In this document: positions 41,315 to 55,174 of the stretch, in pieces
Numbering within the stretch: the first letter of the stretch is position 1
How the letters are laid out: each line of letters begins with the position of its first letter
Assembly (NCBI GenBank): GCA_026745465.1
Contig: JACYXH010000017.1
Span: 2,396,954-2,460,953, forward strand
Length of the DNA: 64,000 nucleotides
Source: Lota lota
Taxonomy: Eukaryota; Chordata; Actinopteri; Gadiformes; Lotidae
Direction: 5' to 3'
The notes under the pieces: generated by a model
Database searches by the model: none
What the model was told of the DNA's origin: nothing
Seen by the model: only the letters and a program-made list of their open reading frames with translations
Made by a program: the position numbers and the translations under genes

Positions 41315-41670
41315 ATTTCAAGAAGTGTGACGTGGACCTTGAGGTTCATTTGACGTGTGCTTGACGGGAGCTTCAGCCGTACCGCAGACCTGGTGTGGCT
41401 GCAGAAGGAGAACTAGGAACGCACGCGGCAGGGGTTCCTCTGCTTCCTCTTTATGTTATAAGCTACAGATAAAGCCCGCTCTCCCGTCTCTCAGCAGCTG
41501 TCAAAACGTCTCTCCGTCAGCTTCCTATGCACATCCACCGCAACTGTCATCCATCGCGTGCCGCGCGCAACAAGACATGTGTACCCGCCGTGAAACACAC
41601 TGGGCTGGTCAAAGCCATCCCTGTTGGATCGTTATTTTCCCCGGCAAAGTGAGATAAACGTGTCACAAGG
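41315..41670. other. No gene recognised
   Basis: An open 100-codon frame (41355-41657) has no recognisable domain. Confidence 0.45.
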
Positions 41671-41672
41671 AC

Positions 41673-42030
<358 letters not shown>

Positions 42031-42034
42031 TATC

Positions 42035-43030
42035 GGGTAGCTCTCACTGCTGCTATGCTACCGTGATGCGAGTAGGCGAGTCTTTGTCTCAGTTACGCGT
42101 CTGGTTACGGAGAGAAAGTAGAAGAGTAAGTAGCAGAGAGACAGTAGGAAAAAGGTCAGCGCCTATCTTTCTCTTTCCCTTCCCTACAGGAAATGTCAAC
42201 AGCACAGTGATATGTAACTATGTACCACTAACACCCATAGGAAGCAATGGAAAGCCTGAGCTTTGGCAGATCTTCATTACAGATTTTGGAAGGGACAAAT
42301 GTTGGCCTATAAAATCGGTATATTACACCAACACAAATTTCACAGATTGCTTTCCTAGCTATGACCATAGCAGTGTTTTCCAAACCATATTCATGGAGTA
42401 TGTGTGAAAATAGGAGCTAGATACATAATCGATTTGGTCTTCACCGCAGCACTACAAAATGTGGAAAAGTCAACCGACATGTTCTGAATCCTTTTTAACG
42501 AACTGTATGTTTGGAGGTCTGTGTCTGTGACCGCGAGGGGTTGTTCGGTTTAATGTCACGGTTCTCTTTATTGTGGAGCAGACGTGTATCAGGTGGACAA
42601 CACGAACGCACACACAGTCGGCTGAGCTGAACACTTGAAATGACAATCCAACCATCGGCTTCGAATGAACGCACTTGTTAACCGTCACTTGTAATCGTCA
42701 AACCTCTTCATGTGATGACTAACGTTTGATGGTTGCTGATTGTTTATGATTATGTTGGTGAATTGGCCTCAAAAATTAATGTAATTGCGATGCGAAAACA
42801 ATTCACTTACTTTTACCATTATTTGAGTCGTAGCCAGGTCACTTTCTGTTATTATTATATCACAATCATTATCTGTTGAATCATGATCTACATGCCTAAT
42901 TTAGTGCTGTGTTATATCAGCGGGAACCTGAACATTTTAGATACAATATTAAGAATATAGTGTGAATACTGATCAGCTACAGCCATGAATGGGAGCTTGT
43001 CACAAATATTATGCTAATGCCCTGCACTGT
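42035..43030. other. No gene recognised
   Basis: No supported exon or repeat. Confidence 0.5.
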
Positions 43031-43032
43031 CT

Positions 43033-43165
<133 letters not shown>

Positions 43166-43489
43166 GCTGTGTGTTGGGTTTATTTATCTAAAGGTGTTAG
43201 GACACCAACCGTTATGACAGGTATGTAAATGGAAAGGTGTAGACTATAGCTGTGCATTTGTCTTTGGCTTTTGGCCTCTCTCTCGGTTATTTTGCTAATA
43301 ACCATCTATCAGCCCACTCGTAAAAGCCCTCTCATATTTTGTTTGACGAAAACGAAAAAAAAACACCTTTTACAACACACACACATTAGAACTCATTAGG
43401 TCTTTAAAAGGCAGCGTTGGTGTTTGTTGCACTGGTGTACTGCGTCACCTGGTAGGGTGTAGTAGTTCATCCATCCATCCATACATCTG

Positions 43490-43602
43490 AGTGGACACTC
43501 CACCTTGTTGTGATGGCACAAAGGGATCGGTTTTGAAGGGGCTTGTAATGGCTCGTCCCAAGGGCACCTGGTGATAAAAAAGGGTCCTTTAACATTGCAC
43601 TT
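43490..43602 (-). mobile_element. Fragment of the palindromic GGGGCCCTATTTTACC MITE family
   Basis: Read on the minus strand: GTTAAAGGACCCTTTTTTATC, then ACCAGGTGCCCTTGG, GAGCCATTACAAGCC, CCTTCAAAACCGATC and GTGCCATCACAAC, then GGAGTGTCCACTC. This follows the order of 14175-14290. One end only. Confidence 0.5.
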
Positions 43603-43648
43603 AGAACCATATCTAGCCAGATGTGACACCCACCCCTCTATGTCCACA

Positions 43649-43668
43649 CACGTATCCATGGATACGTG
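43649..43668. repeat. Perfect 20-bp palindrome
   Basis: CACGTATCCATGGATACGTG equals its own reverse complement. No associated feature. Confidence 0.95.
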
Positions 43669-43669
43669 C

Positions 43670-46003
<2,334 letters not shown>

Positions 46004-46009
46004 ATACAC

Positions 46010-47340
46010 TAGTATTCTTCATAATATGGTTTACACCAGTACAATCATGGAAAATGAAACCTATCTTGCTGTAGAATATTGTAGAACATTCAATCAATAA
46101 CAACTCACATGGCCTTTGTGAAAACAATATTTGGAGCACTTTTCTGTGTCTGTTGTGTATTGGGCTGTTCAGCTACAGTCCCACAAAAGGACCCTAATCA
46201 CTGTTTGGGCTTTTGCTCAATTCATAATATTCCTCTACTTTCACTGTGCTCGTTTATTTTCATTTGTAATTTTTCTTCATATTGTCTGTTCAAGGAATTG
46301 CATTTGTCTCTGTCCTTCACCTTCTCCTCGCATCAAGTTCAAGATCTCGGCCTCTGTGTGTCGGAGAATCATTGGGGGTTTCTACCAAGGGCTGCATATG
46401 CATTTATCATACCTTTGTACTATTCACAAATGTCAAAGACACATTTTCAATAGTGATCACAAACTTCCAGAGGCGATGGAAACGACTACACATACAGCTC
46501 GGGTTTGACAGCTTTCCAACGCTTGATTTTTGGCTCTGCGATTGTTTGGCTAGTGAAATATGTGTGTTTTGTTAGATAAAGTTATTTACTGCGAGAATGG
46601 ATCAATGTGTACATTCTTTTCAAAAAAGGATGATCGGAGGAATTGGAAGTCCTTTTTCGAGAACCTACTTTGTTGCCCATTTTTGGTGCCTTTCTATACC
46701 ATCTTCCTTCACTCTTCGTTCTACAAGAAGCAGTTAGAAAGTGCTCATGTCAAGGGCAGCTTTGGAGTTTTTATGGCCCATCACACGCTCAGTCTAGAGG
46801 AGAATATATATAAGTTATTATCATCTGAATTATCTAAGGTGTCAATCTTGTGTCCTTGTTCACAGCATAGACAAAAAAAAAAAGATAGCTTTTTATCCTA
46901 AAGTCTAGTGGGGCTTTTCTTTTTTGATGTCTGGCTTTGTCAGTTTCGCCATGGCGGCCGTAAAAGACCCACGGTCTCTGAAGCAGAGCGCCGCCACCAG
47001 CCCACAGAACTACAGGACTTCTCAAAAGTCCGCTGTCAACCAATTCTTTCCGAATGTGGTATTATGTAGACATTTAAATTAGCTATAATAGTTATGCTAA
47101 TTCGGCATTATGCTAATCACTTTCAGGAGTGTGGTGTGAATATGGCCTATTGTTTTACGCAAAGTGGTTTTCTTTGAAAACAATAAATTGGCTAAGAATT
47201 GCTCATAAGCCAACTCAACTAGTATATATACACATATATATTTTCTTATTTTTTGCTGGCTGGTTTGCCAGTAATAGCATAGAAACGAGGAAGAGATCAA
47301 GTTAAAAAATAAAGGAGTGTAGACCTTATTATCACAGTGC
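46010..47340. other. Upstream region of the aquaporin pseudogene; no other gene recognised
   Basis: An ATG in good context (GCCATGGCGG, ATG at 46951) opens a frame of only about 43 codons with no recognised family. The rest shows no supported feature. Confidence 0.45.
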
Positions 47341-47352
47341 CTGTAGAGAGGG

Positions 47353-47358
47353 TATAAA
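47353..47358 (+). promoter_or_regulatory. TATA box of the aqp3-like pseudogene
   Basis: TATAAA lies 115 bp before the first ATG, a normal distance for a short 5' leader. It is inferred as the core promoter from position alone; there is no transcript evidence in the sequence. Confidence 0.5.
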
Positions 47359-47467
47359 TGGGTGGAGACAGAGTCATACTTAAGTCTAACATTTCTTGAG
47401 CAAGAAAGACTCTCACCCCTCGAGTAGATCACAGCTCCTATCTAAAACTAATACTAGCCATTTCTCC

Positions 47468-47577
47468 ATGATGGAAAAACAGAAGGTAATTATTGAGAAG
47501 CTGGCCCAGATCTTCCACATCAGGCACCTGCTTCTTCAACAGGGCCTGGCAGAATGCCTTGGGACCCTGGTTCTGGT
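47468..47577 (+). pseudogene. aqp3: aqp3-like pseudogene exon 1
   Basis: Tandem ATG codons at 47468 and 47471; the second gives 36 codons (to GTG 47576-47578) that align without gaps to the AQP3 N-terminus, ending in LAECLGTLVLV. A donor is expected right after GTG 47576-47578, but the sequence continues TATATAAGG. The nearest GT is two bases early, inside the codon, or at 47576, one codon early. Loss of one G from an original GGTGGTATAT-like junction would explain this. Confidence 0.8.
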
Positions 47578-47622
47578 GTATATAAGGGCGGGCAGGGGTT
47601 TGTGTCAAATAGATCTCTATAG

Positions 47623-47672
47623 ATTTAGCAGAAGCTTTCATCCAAAGCAACTTACAAGTGAGGCTGGGAAGA
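47623..47672 (+). repeat. Common fish repeat motif (ATTTAGCAGA...CCAAAGC..CTTACAAGTGAGG)
   Basis: Starts about 45 bp after exon 1. The motif is recalled as one of the most frequent short dispersed repeats in fish genomes. I cannot assign its family. Confidence 0.4.
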
Positions 47673-48817
47673 ATCAGAAAGTACAATCAAAATGGGAGTA
47701 TGTGCTTTGTGCCAAAGCAAATAAAAAATGGACTGTCACTGATTAATGAACAAAAGTTGACAAGGCAAAACAACTGCAGATTGTATTGTGGTTTTATCAC
47801 ATATTTGAGTCCTCATTTGGGAAGGCCATGTAATTAAGCAGAAATGATCACCAGAATGTTATTGCATTGCATTATTAGTACCATGATTGTATGACAGTAA
47901 TATGTGTGGTATGAATGGGTCACTAACTGTGATGAGAACGATTTTTATTCACTAACGAGAAGATTAGAATATTAATTTATCTTATCCAAATATCGGCGAT
48001 GTCCTTTCCAAACCCTCATCGGTTGCCAGCACACAGCTTCTGACCTTTGGTGGTTTTGAATTTTCACTGCTTTGGATGCTACTGAGATAAGGACCTCTTC
48101 TGGTCTATATCCATTTCCCATTACCATTTATAAATTCATCATCAAATTATTTATTTATGGGTCAGCGTATTTACAAAACTTGTTTTGAATCCCCGAAATA
48201 CATAATCAATGTCAGACTTGTCCGGATCAATTTGAAACAGTTTGACTTTCAAGACATGTCGACGAGTAACTTTCAACATTTTCTCTCCTCTTGATACAGC
48301 ATATTCACGCATATCATACAATGAAGACAATAGGACTGTAAAGCATTACTTAATAACAACATTTATCAATTGAATTTGGGCCATGATATATGGTGCAAAT
48401 ATTCCACATTATTAAAATCTTAACGACAAATAAATTCAAGCTAAGGAAAGAGTAAATCGTCCGTGTAATAAGGCGTTCTTAGTTCCCCCAGACAACAACA
48501 CATCTCGAGAGGACACCAGCTCTGTGTGTTTCTGTGATGTCTATGCAGCAGGCGGCCGCCGTGCAAAACACAGAAAAAGAGAAGAGGGAAACCCCTCCTT
48601 GACATCAGGAAGACCCAAGCATGTTTTTCAAGTTAAAAGTCGTGTTTTCCAGGTTAAAAGTCCCCCCTCTCAAAAAGACTCAAATAATAAATCACACTCA
48701 AAACACCCTGGCTAAGAAGATAACCCAGACGCAGTAGGACACCATCACCAAGGTTGTGGCCCGGGTTTGAAAACGGTTTCAGCGGTCTTTCCCCTCAACA
48801 TGCGACCGTTCCTGCAG

Positions 48818-48945
48818 ACGTTTGGCTGCGGCTCGGCAGCCCAGGTGGCGCTAGGCGGAGGTTCCCATGACAATGTTCCTCACGGTCAACCTGGCCTTTG
48901 GATTCGCCGCAACGCTGGGAATCCTCGTCAGTGGACAGGTGTCAG
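48818..48945 (+). pseudogene. aqp3: aqp3-like pseudogene exon 2 (+1 frameshift)
   Basis: Acceptor CCGTTCCTGCAG at 48806-48817; donor GTCAG|GTAAG at 48945/48946. The length of 128 is one more than the 127 I recall for this exon in aquaglyceroporins. The frame reads [18 protein letters not shown] up to 48874, then shifts by one base to [17 protein letters not shown] and GQVSG. The extra base is 48875 or a neighbour. Confidence 0.85.
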
Positions 48946-48989
48946 GTAAGGGGGTGTGGCAATGGTATATGTGAACTTATAGGGGATTT

Positions 48990-49015
48990 CTTTTTTTTTG
49001 GGGGGGGGGGGGGGT
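48990..49015. repeat. T9 then G14 homopolymer junction in intron 2
   Basis: A run of T (about 48992-49000) abuts a run of G (about 49001-49014). Confidence 0.9.
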
Positions 49016-49963
49016 TTGAAAGTGGCTGGTGTACATTAATTCTTCGTTTGAGCGAATTCGATTATATCACAAAGCATACAATTGTTCAGTTGCTTGTGTC
49101 TGTATGATTTTGTAGAAAGAATCATATTTTCATCAGCGCATGTTTTGGTTTCATGTTCTAACAGCACACAGTAGCTCCTCATTATTATTGACTTTGTATT
49201 TCAATATAAAGTAAGCAGTGGCAAGTGCAGTATTTACCACTTTCAGGAGTAGCTCACCACTCCTGTTTGCCATTCAGAATGACAGCCAACCATCATCAGC
49301 ACTACAAACACTCTGCATGTCAGAAGAATACAAAGAGGATGGAGGAAGGAGCGCTTTCTTCCATGAACATAAAACAACGCGGTGCATCTCGATGTTGGAA
49401 GTGAAGACATAAAAAACAAAACACTCGAGTAATTTCATTAACTACGAGTGTTCTCCGTCAAAACAGACCCACCACATCTGCACTTCCCTCATCGAACCTT
49501 TTTGTTTACCGCCACACACTGCAGCTCAAAGGAAAGCGTAATTATAAACCTCCCACCCAGACAGGGCGAGGGTATGAATCCGAGCCCCAGGAGACAAGTG
49601 CCCGCGTGAATGAGCCATCGAAGCAGTTCACTTCCCTTCCAAAGTTTTTTTCTTTTTATTAAGAAAAACATTGACTTTGTGAAGTACTTTCTTTTTTTCT
49701 CCGCCTTTTCATCCTTCCAATTTAGTTTGTGTCACAGAGACCTCCCTCCCGTTTCAACAGGGTTTTACACGCAACCCACAATTACATGGAGATAGGCTCG
49801 GCGCTATGTTCGCTTTGAAAGTCAGGGGTGAGAATATTCTCTAAGAAGATAAGATGGCCTCTCTCTCATTGCACTATAAATCACTGATCATAGCTAAGAG
49901 GATATCTCCTTTACGAGTCCTATTTAGAAAGTCTCACGTTTCTGTCCTTCTTGCCGTCCTTAG

Positions 49964-50079
49964 GTGGTCATCTGAACCCGGCCGTGACCTTTGCCCTCTG
50001 CTTCCTGGGGAGGGAGCCATTCTCTTCCAAACGTTGGGCGCGTTCCCGGGCGCCGGGATCATATTTGGCATGGATTCTG
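49964..50079 (+). pseudogene. aqp3: aqp3-like pseudogene exon 3 (about 22-base deletion)
   Basis: Acceptor TTGCCGTCCTTAG at 49951-49963; donor TCTG|GTATGC at 50079/50080. The first NPA motif is intact (codons 49975-49983, in GHLNPAVTFALCF). After REP the expected ten residues of the loop are reduced to about 8 bases, and the frame changes before QTLGAF. The length of 116 against the 138 I recall fits a 22-base loss. A usual Tyr-Tyr before the junction is replaced by Asp-Ser. Confidence 0.85.
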
Positions 50080-50814
50080 GTATGCGTCCTTGAATTGTAA
50101 AATGGCTCCGCTCTCTGGGTTCCATCCCTGATGTCCTGCCTGCTTCCTACAGCAAGACGCCTCACCCCTACCTAACTGAGGGGCCAATCACACAGAGCCG
50201 CGTCGCAACAGGCGCGGACGATTCAAAAAGGCCTCGACAGAGTGCTTGTTCGAACCGCTCTGAGCACAATTCTGCCGTTGTAAACTAGTTTTACAGGGAA
50301 AATTGATTCAACAATACGCCGTGCCTTTACGTTTGATTTGAACTTTGAATAAATGATTATCCCTACACTGCCCAAATCAGCTTCTCGACGTTGTTTGAAA
50401 TTTGATCAAGTCCTTTTCTACCTTTCTTTGTGAAGCGGCGCTGTTCCGCGCCCAGCACTCAAAGTTGAACTTATTTCAACTGCTAAGCGTTAGAACTTAG
50501 AGGTGCATCGCCATAAGGGGAGCCCAGCACAGGGGCTCCGTACCACAAAAACAACGTAAAGCGGGCGCTGCGTCTTTAAAAACCCTGTTCTGTGTGATCG
50601 CCACCATATCAAACCCATTTGTTCCTCTTAATGTAATCTAATAATACGAGCACCGCCACGGCACCAACAAACATACAAGATCAATGGTTATTCAATATTT
50701 ACAGACGGGGCCTGCTGTCAGGCAGTGATGGGAGTCTTGGAAGCGGGTGCTTACAGTTAATAAAGCTGAAGGTATTATCAACACTGAACACAGTAATGTG
50801 CATGTTCCCACCAG

Positions 50815-50934
50815 ATGCACTGTGGGATTATGGCCAGGGGACGCTGTTTGTGGATGGGACGAACGCCACAGCAGGGATCTTGGCTACGTTTCCCTCCAAA
50901 ACATCTCACTCTGCTCAACGGATTCTTTGACCAG
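50815..50934 (+). pseudogene. aqp3: aqp3-like pseudogene exon 4 (+1 frameshift, donor lost)
   Basis: Acceptor GTTCCCACCAG ends at 50814. The frame reads DALWDYGQGTLFVDGTNATA, then GILATFPSK. An AAAA run (50898-50901) in place of AAA shifts it to HLTLLNGFFDQ. The length of 120 is one more than the 119 I recall. The donor is CAG|CTAACA where CAG|GTAACA is expected, so splicing to exon 5 would fail even if exon 5 existed. Confidence 0.85.
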
Positions 50935-50939
50935 CTAAC

Positions 50940-53900
50940 AAAAGTGTCCGACTTTTATTTTTTTGTCACATCTCTTAGTCCACAAAAAGGAAACGATTCA
51001 ATCGGTGTCACACCAATTGCTCCAGATCATATCGCAAGAACAACATACACATTTAAGAATTGCCAACTGTGACCCCGGTGCTAGATAGCTACAGGGCACA
51101 GATGGAGCTCCAAAACAACTCCATCAGTCCCAAGGCCCTCTCCCCCACTCCACTAATTGTTTTGTGAATCCTCCCAGTGGAATTGCTATCCAGCTATTAA
51201 AGGGCCCCTAAAATCAACACTTTGGGTGAAATTGATATGGAAAGCATGTGATACGTAACAATAGTTCTACTCACGTACGGTGACAGACAGGCAAAGAGGA
51301 CTGCCTTCATTGAATCTCTTTTTTATTGAGTTAGTCCTCTGAAGTGTGGTGGATGTGATTTTTGTTTTGGGAAATATAGATAGGGGGAGGCGCTGAGGGG
51401 TGGTTTAGCTGTCAAGTTGTTTCACAAGATCGTTTTTGGAACATACTCCCTTTGCCCTGTGGCGCTTGGAAATGGATTTATGCAGCTTTAACTTTAGATG
51501 TGAAAAAAAGGAAGCAAATTAAACTTAACATAATTGCATGCGTTAATGCCGAGCTAAAATTGTGGGGATGCCAGAAACATATTGAAAGAGAATGAATATC
51601 GTGAAATATCTGTGAATTAGGTTTGTCCGTCTGCAGCGTTACGGTATCAGGAAGTAAATACAAGCTCACTCCACAGGTCCCCATGTTATGTCTTAAGCAC
51701 CGTTGGCCTTTTCTGCACTTTTTGAAGGGAATGAGTTTTGCTTTTTTTTATACAAAGTTATACTCTTTGTTCAAGAAGAATATCTGCTGTGTTTTTCACC
51801 AAATAAATTGACCAATCTTTATCTTACTAATAAATAGGTCATTTTGGAGATGTTCATTTAGATCAGAAGCCACTGGCTTGTGAGTGGTTGGGAGCTGTTG
51901 GCGATTCCGTCTCCGTTATATTACTGGGAACAATATTCCCCGTTGGAATAAAAACGACAAACTAGAAGACATGGCCATTTAATTACGATTTTAGTCTTTA
52001 CATTAATTGCATTACAGCAATGGCAAAACCATTACAGCCTTCCTAAATACCTTATTAAAGACCTTACATAGGAAGGCCTTTAAATCAGTTTTAGTTAGTT
52101 TCTAGTTAGTGTTCATCCTTTTTGCCTCACTTGCATGTTCGGTTTCAGCCCTGTACAGTACTTTGAGATTTCTTAAATGAAAAGCGCTTTCAAATCAAAT
52201 GAATTATTATTAACTGACAACAAGTAAATGAATACAAAACTCAAAAAGAAAGGTGTGATGAGATTTAGAATATGCAATTAAACATAGAAAAATGGACAGC
52301 TGTTGAAAGCAACTGCTTTTTAATTTAAACATGTCGATCTTCTGATCTTGTTTTGTTTTACCTTGGTGATAGGGTGGACACTGCATGCCATCTCTTGTCC
52401 CCTCTCCTCCTCTCCTCTACTTGTCTCCACTCCTTTCCTTGACTCCTCTCCTAAGCAATTAAAATCCATATAGTTACATTGCCACAATAGCATAAAACAT
52501 TAAGACCATCCAGATGTTCACGTTTCAAAATGAACATCATAAGTTTCGTTGTTCAAAAACCTCCAGCCAATCAGAATGACACTGTTGCTCTCTTTGCTCT
52601 TGGCAAATCCAGTTGAAAGTAAAGAAAAAAAAACTTCTGCTTTGAGGAAAGCCTTCCGTGCAGATATCTGTTAATCTTTTAACATTGTCATCCCATTTAA
52701 AATTAATATTTTGGGTTTTTTAACCCAATTACCCCGCCCCCTTGCTACGCCACTTGCTACATATGTAGACATCTTCAAATTCCATCGTGCTGTTCAGATA
52801 TATAAATGCATTCAAATAAAAAATATGAAGTCTTAAATTCTTGCAAAACTACTTGAATTCCATGGGACTCCTTATTAGCGGCTTCTGGAACCTTCCATCA
52901 CGGAGATTTGAAGAACAAGTAGACTGAAGAATTCAGCCATCACTTTTTTTCCCTTCCGCAGACATAAAACTAGATAAAGGGCATGTGCATAAAAACGTCC
53001 GTTGAGGCTGTGGGATGCTTTACTCTTAATCTTTTACCTTATCTTGGACAGCGGTGATTTGTGAGACCGCAACGGTAGCCCCCATGTTTTACACCGGGAT
53101 ATATGAGCTATAGCGATGGCAGAGTGTGCTTCTCAGTGACCAGAAGACTTATTTATACACAACGTGTAGACGCAAACAATTATGATTGATGTAATTAATG
53201 AGATCTAACAAGGCACGCCCACTTGAGGCAACCTCACGCTGGAATGCACTTTATAAAGAAATGAAAAGGAAATGTGTGGAGAAGTACACCAGGTTTTATG
53301 ACTTTTCTGAGGTCACAGCCCTTTCACTTTTTCTGTGTGCATAGGTCAGCATTTGTACGTAGACTATTTCAATAAGCCATCTGGGCTTTAACATCCTCTT
53401 CTTTTAATTCCTGTTCTAGTCAACCACAACACCCACTATATTATCCTGCAACCGCTGCCAAACTTAACCCTGAGTGCTGAACCCAACCGTAACATTTTCC
53501 AACCTAATTTGTTTGGCTTTCGCACGATAGACGGAACCTTTCAACGGGGGAAGGCGGGAGCCAGTGCCTTGCCTTTGACCCTTCGTTCTAACGCAGTAAT
53601 GGTGGTCAATGCGGGGGGGGGATGGGGGGGTCCACATGGCCTTTATACAAAACTTTCAAGCCTAATTTGTTTGGGGTTTTCTTTATGTCCACATTTTCCT
53701 TATACTTTGGCCTCGTAAGAGGAACGGATAATAAATCCAAGACAATATCAGCCAAGGTTACCCCAAAGCTACCACTTTGAAAGCACTACTGAAACGTACA
53801 GGTAATTTAGGTTAAGGTATTCAGGTTAGGTATTTAGGTTAGGTTTTTGCTTACACATTGAGTTTGCTAAATACATCATTGAGATGGGGGTGTGGAGGGT

Positions 53901-54985
53901 CATACTACAATATTGCTCCGTAACAACTAGCATTTGCTTTACCCAGGAGGATTGACTGGCTGGCGAGCAGTGAGGTCAATCCATGTTGAGGTCAGTCCAT
54001 ATTGAGATGCTCTAATTCACATCCAGATTCAGGGAAGGGGGCTTTTTTTTGTTCATTCATCTAATCGATGGACAGACAGATAAATAATTGATTGTACTTT
54101 GAGAATGCGTGCAGTATGCCGACGAGAGCCTAATTTAGCTGGTCAGAAGCCCACCGTGGGTTTGAATTCCCCAGGGCTGTCGCTCATGTCAAGATGTCAT
54201 GTGGTCCCAGATCAGATGTCAAACTCATCTTCCTCCCATCTTCGTCTTCCTAGAGTGGTTGACCACATTTGTACGGTCGGCTAGAAAACTCCAGAAGCAT
54301 GCTGAAAAATTTATATTGTATTGTATGTGGAGTATTCTAATATTTCCATCTGTTAGAATGTAAATCTACGTGCTTTATCTAATTCTAAATTATTGTCAAG
54401 TCCTATCTCTTCCTATAAACTGCAGATTAAAGGGATATAGTTACAACTATATAAAACATCTAAATGTATAGATGAAAAGATCCACATGCAAGAATTCCCT
54501 GTACATTTCCCTAAACCAAATACCCTTTTTACAACTCTGATAAATTTTTCTTAATCATAAATTGTCTTTCATTAGGATAATCCAGAGATTTCTGAATACC
54601 CTGAAGGCCCTGACAGTTTGCAACTGGAAAAGAAAATCAATATCCTTACTTCACTGGAGAAATAACTCAGTAGTTTTTGTGTAGTCTGTGTGGTTGGCCA
54701 ATCTGTCTGAACTCTATAAAACTGACTCAGTGCAGGCTGAGGGTTTTATGCATACATTAGGAAAAAATGGACATCCACTAACAAGTAAGTGTAAGTGAAA
54801 CAACTTGTGAGGAACCCAAACGCAATGGCCATCCTATAGGGCTTATAAATCAGAATGCATCATGGGATTCGTTTTGGCAATACTGCGCCATATTGAGAGG
54901 ATTCAAGGGAGTTAAGTACTGTAAAATCCTAACTCAACGTAAATATACCGTAACCTAGGCTAATGGCAAGTTTGTTCTGTCATGT
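50940..54985. other. No gene recognised; no aqp3 exons 5-6
   Basis: I looked for the helix 5, second NPA (NPARDFGPR) and helix 6 coding sequence and saw none. About 51197-51245 (TTAAAGGGCCCCTAAAATC) may be a MITE end. About 52140-52215 (CTGTACAGTACTTTGAGA, AAAAGCGCTTTCAAATCAAAT) resembles an L2-like LINE 3' end. The rest is unassigned. Confidence 0.55.
52140..52215 (+). repeat. LINE 3' tail-like sequence
   Basis: GTACAGTACTTTGAGATTTC and AAGCGCTTTCAAATCAAATG follow the usual L2-like 3' end pattern. No coding part is seen. Confidence 0.4.
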
Positions 54986-54990
54986 CTCGC

Positions 54991-55170
54991 ATGAAAAACG
55001 CTGTGGCTGTTTCAAACACAATGTCTCTCTATAATGACAAATTATTTCACAAAACATTACTAAACCATGACAGAAAACCTTACTACAAACTTGATTACTA
55101 GGATGCCTATGCTCTTTTGCTTCCAAAATGGAAGTAGTCATTGCAATGTGATGTCCTGTTGCACAAGTCC
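54991..55170. repeat. Diverged dispersed repeat, copy 1 (pairs with 60511-60690)
   Basis: ATGAAAAACGCTGTGGCTGT, TAATGACA, ACAAAACATTAC, TTCCAAAATGGA and GCAATG.GAT..TGT...CACAAG occur in the same order and spacing as at 60511-60690. Divergence is substantial. Family unknown. Confidence 0.65.
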
Positions 55171-55174
55171 TGTA

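Larger units (their letters stand above)
47468..50934 (+). pseudogene. aqp3: Aquaglyceroporin (AQP3-like) pseudogene, exons 1-4 only
   Basis: Aquaporin-3 is a six-helix plasma-membrane channel for water and glycerol. Four exons occur in order with introns of about 1.2, 1.0 and 0.7 kb, so this is not a retrocopy. Recognisable parts are LLQQGLAECLGTLVLV (helix 1), [31 protein letters not shown] (helix 2), GHLNPAVTFALCFLGREP (first NPA loop), QTLGAF and GAGIIFG (helix 3), GTNATAGI and HLTLLNGFFDQ. Lesions: +1 base in exon 2 (about 48875), about 22 bases lost in exon 3 (about 50020-50027), and +1 in an A-run of exon 4 (50898-50901). The exon 1 donor is displaced and the exon 4 donor reads CT. Exons 5-6, including the second NPA motif, are not found in the 13 kb downstream. 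Single-base indels could be assembly errors; the 22-base loss and missing exons could not easily be. AQP3 fits better than AQP9 or AQP10 in helix 2. Confidence 0.88.

Noticed and set aside
46951-47080. Small ORF starting GCCATGGCGG (MAAVKDPRSLKQ)
   Set aside because: The start context is good but the frame is only about 43 codons, with no donor or family recognised. It is kept only as a note.
47468-50934. Functional aqp3 gene with unusual splicing around the frame breaks
   Set aside because: The exon 2, 3 and 4 borders are fixed by good acceptors and conserved phases. No alternative splice sites near the breaks would restore all three frames, and exons 5-6 are missing.
54131-54172. tRNA or SINE promoter (TTTAGCTGGTCAGAAG and GGGTTTGAATTCCCC)
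   Set aside because: The A-box-like and B-box-like words are only about 27 bp apart, too close for a tRNA or SINE head, and no acceptor-stem pairing was seen.
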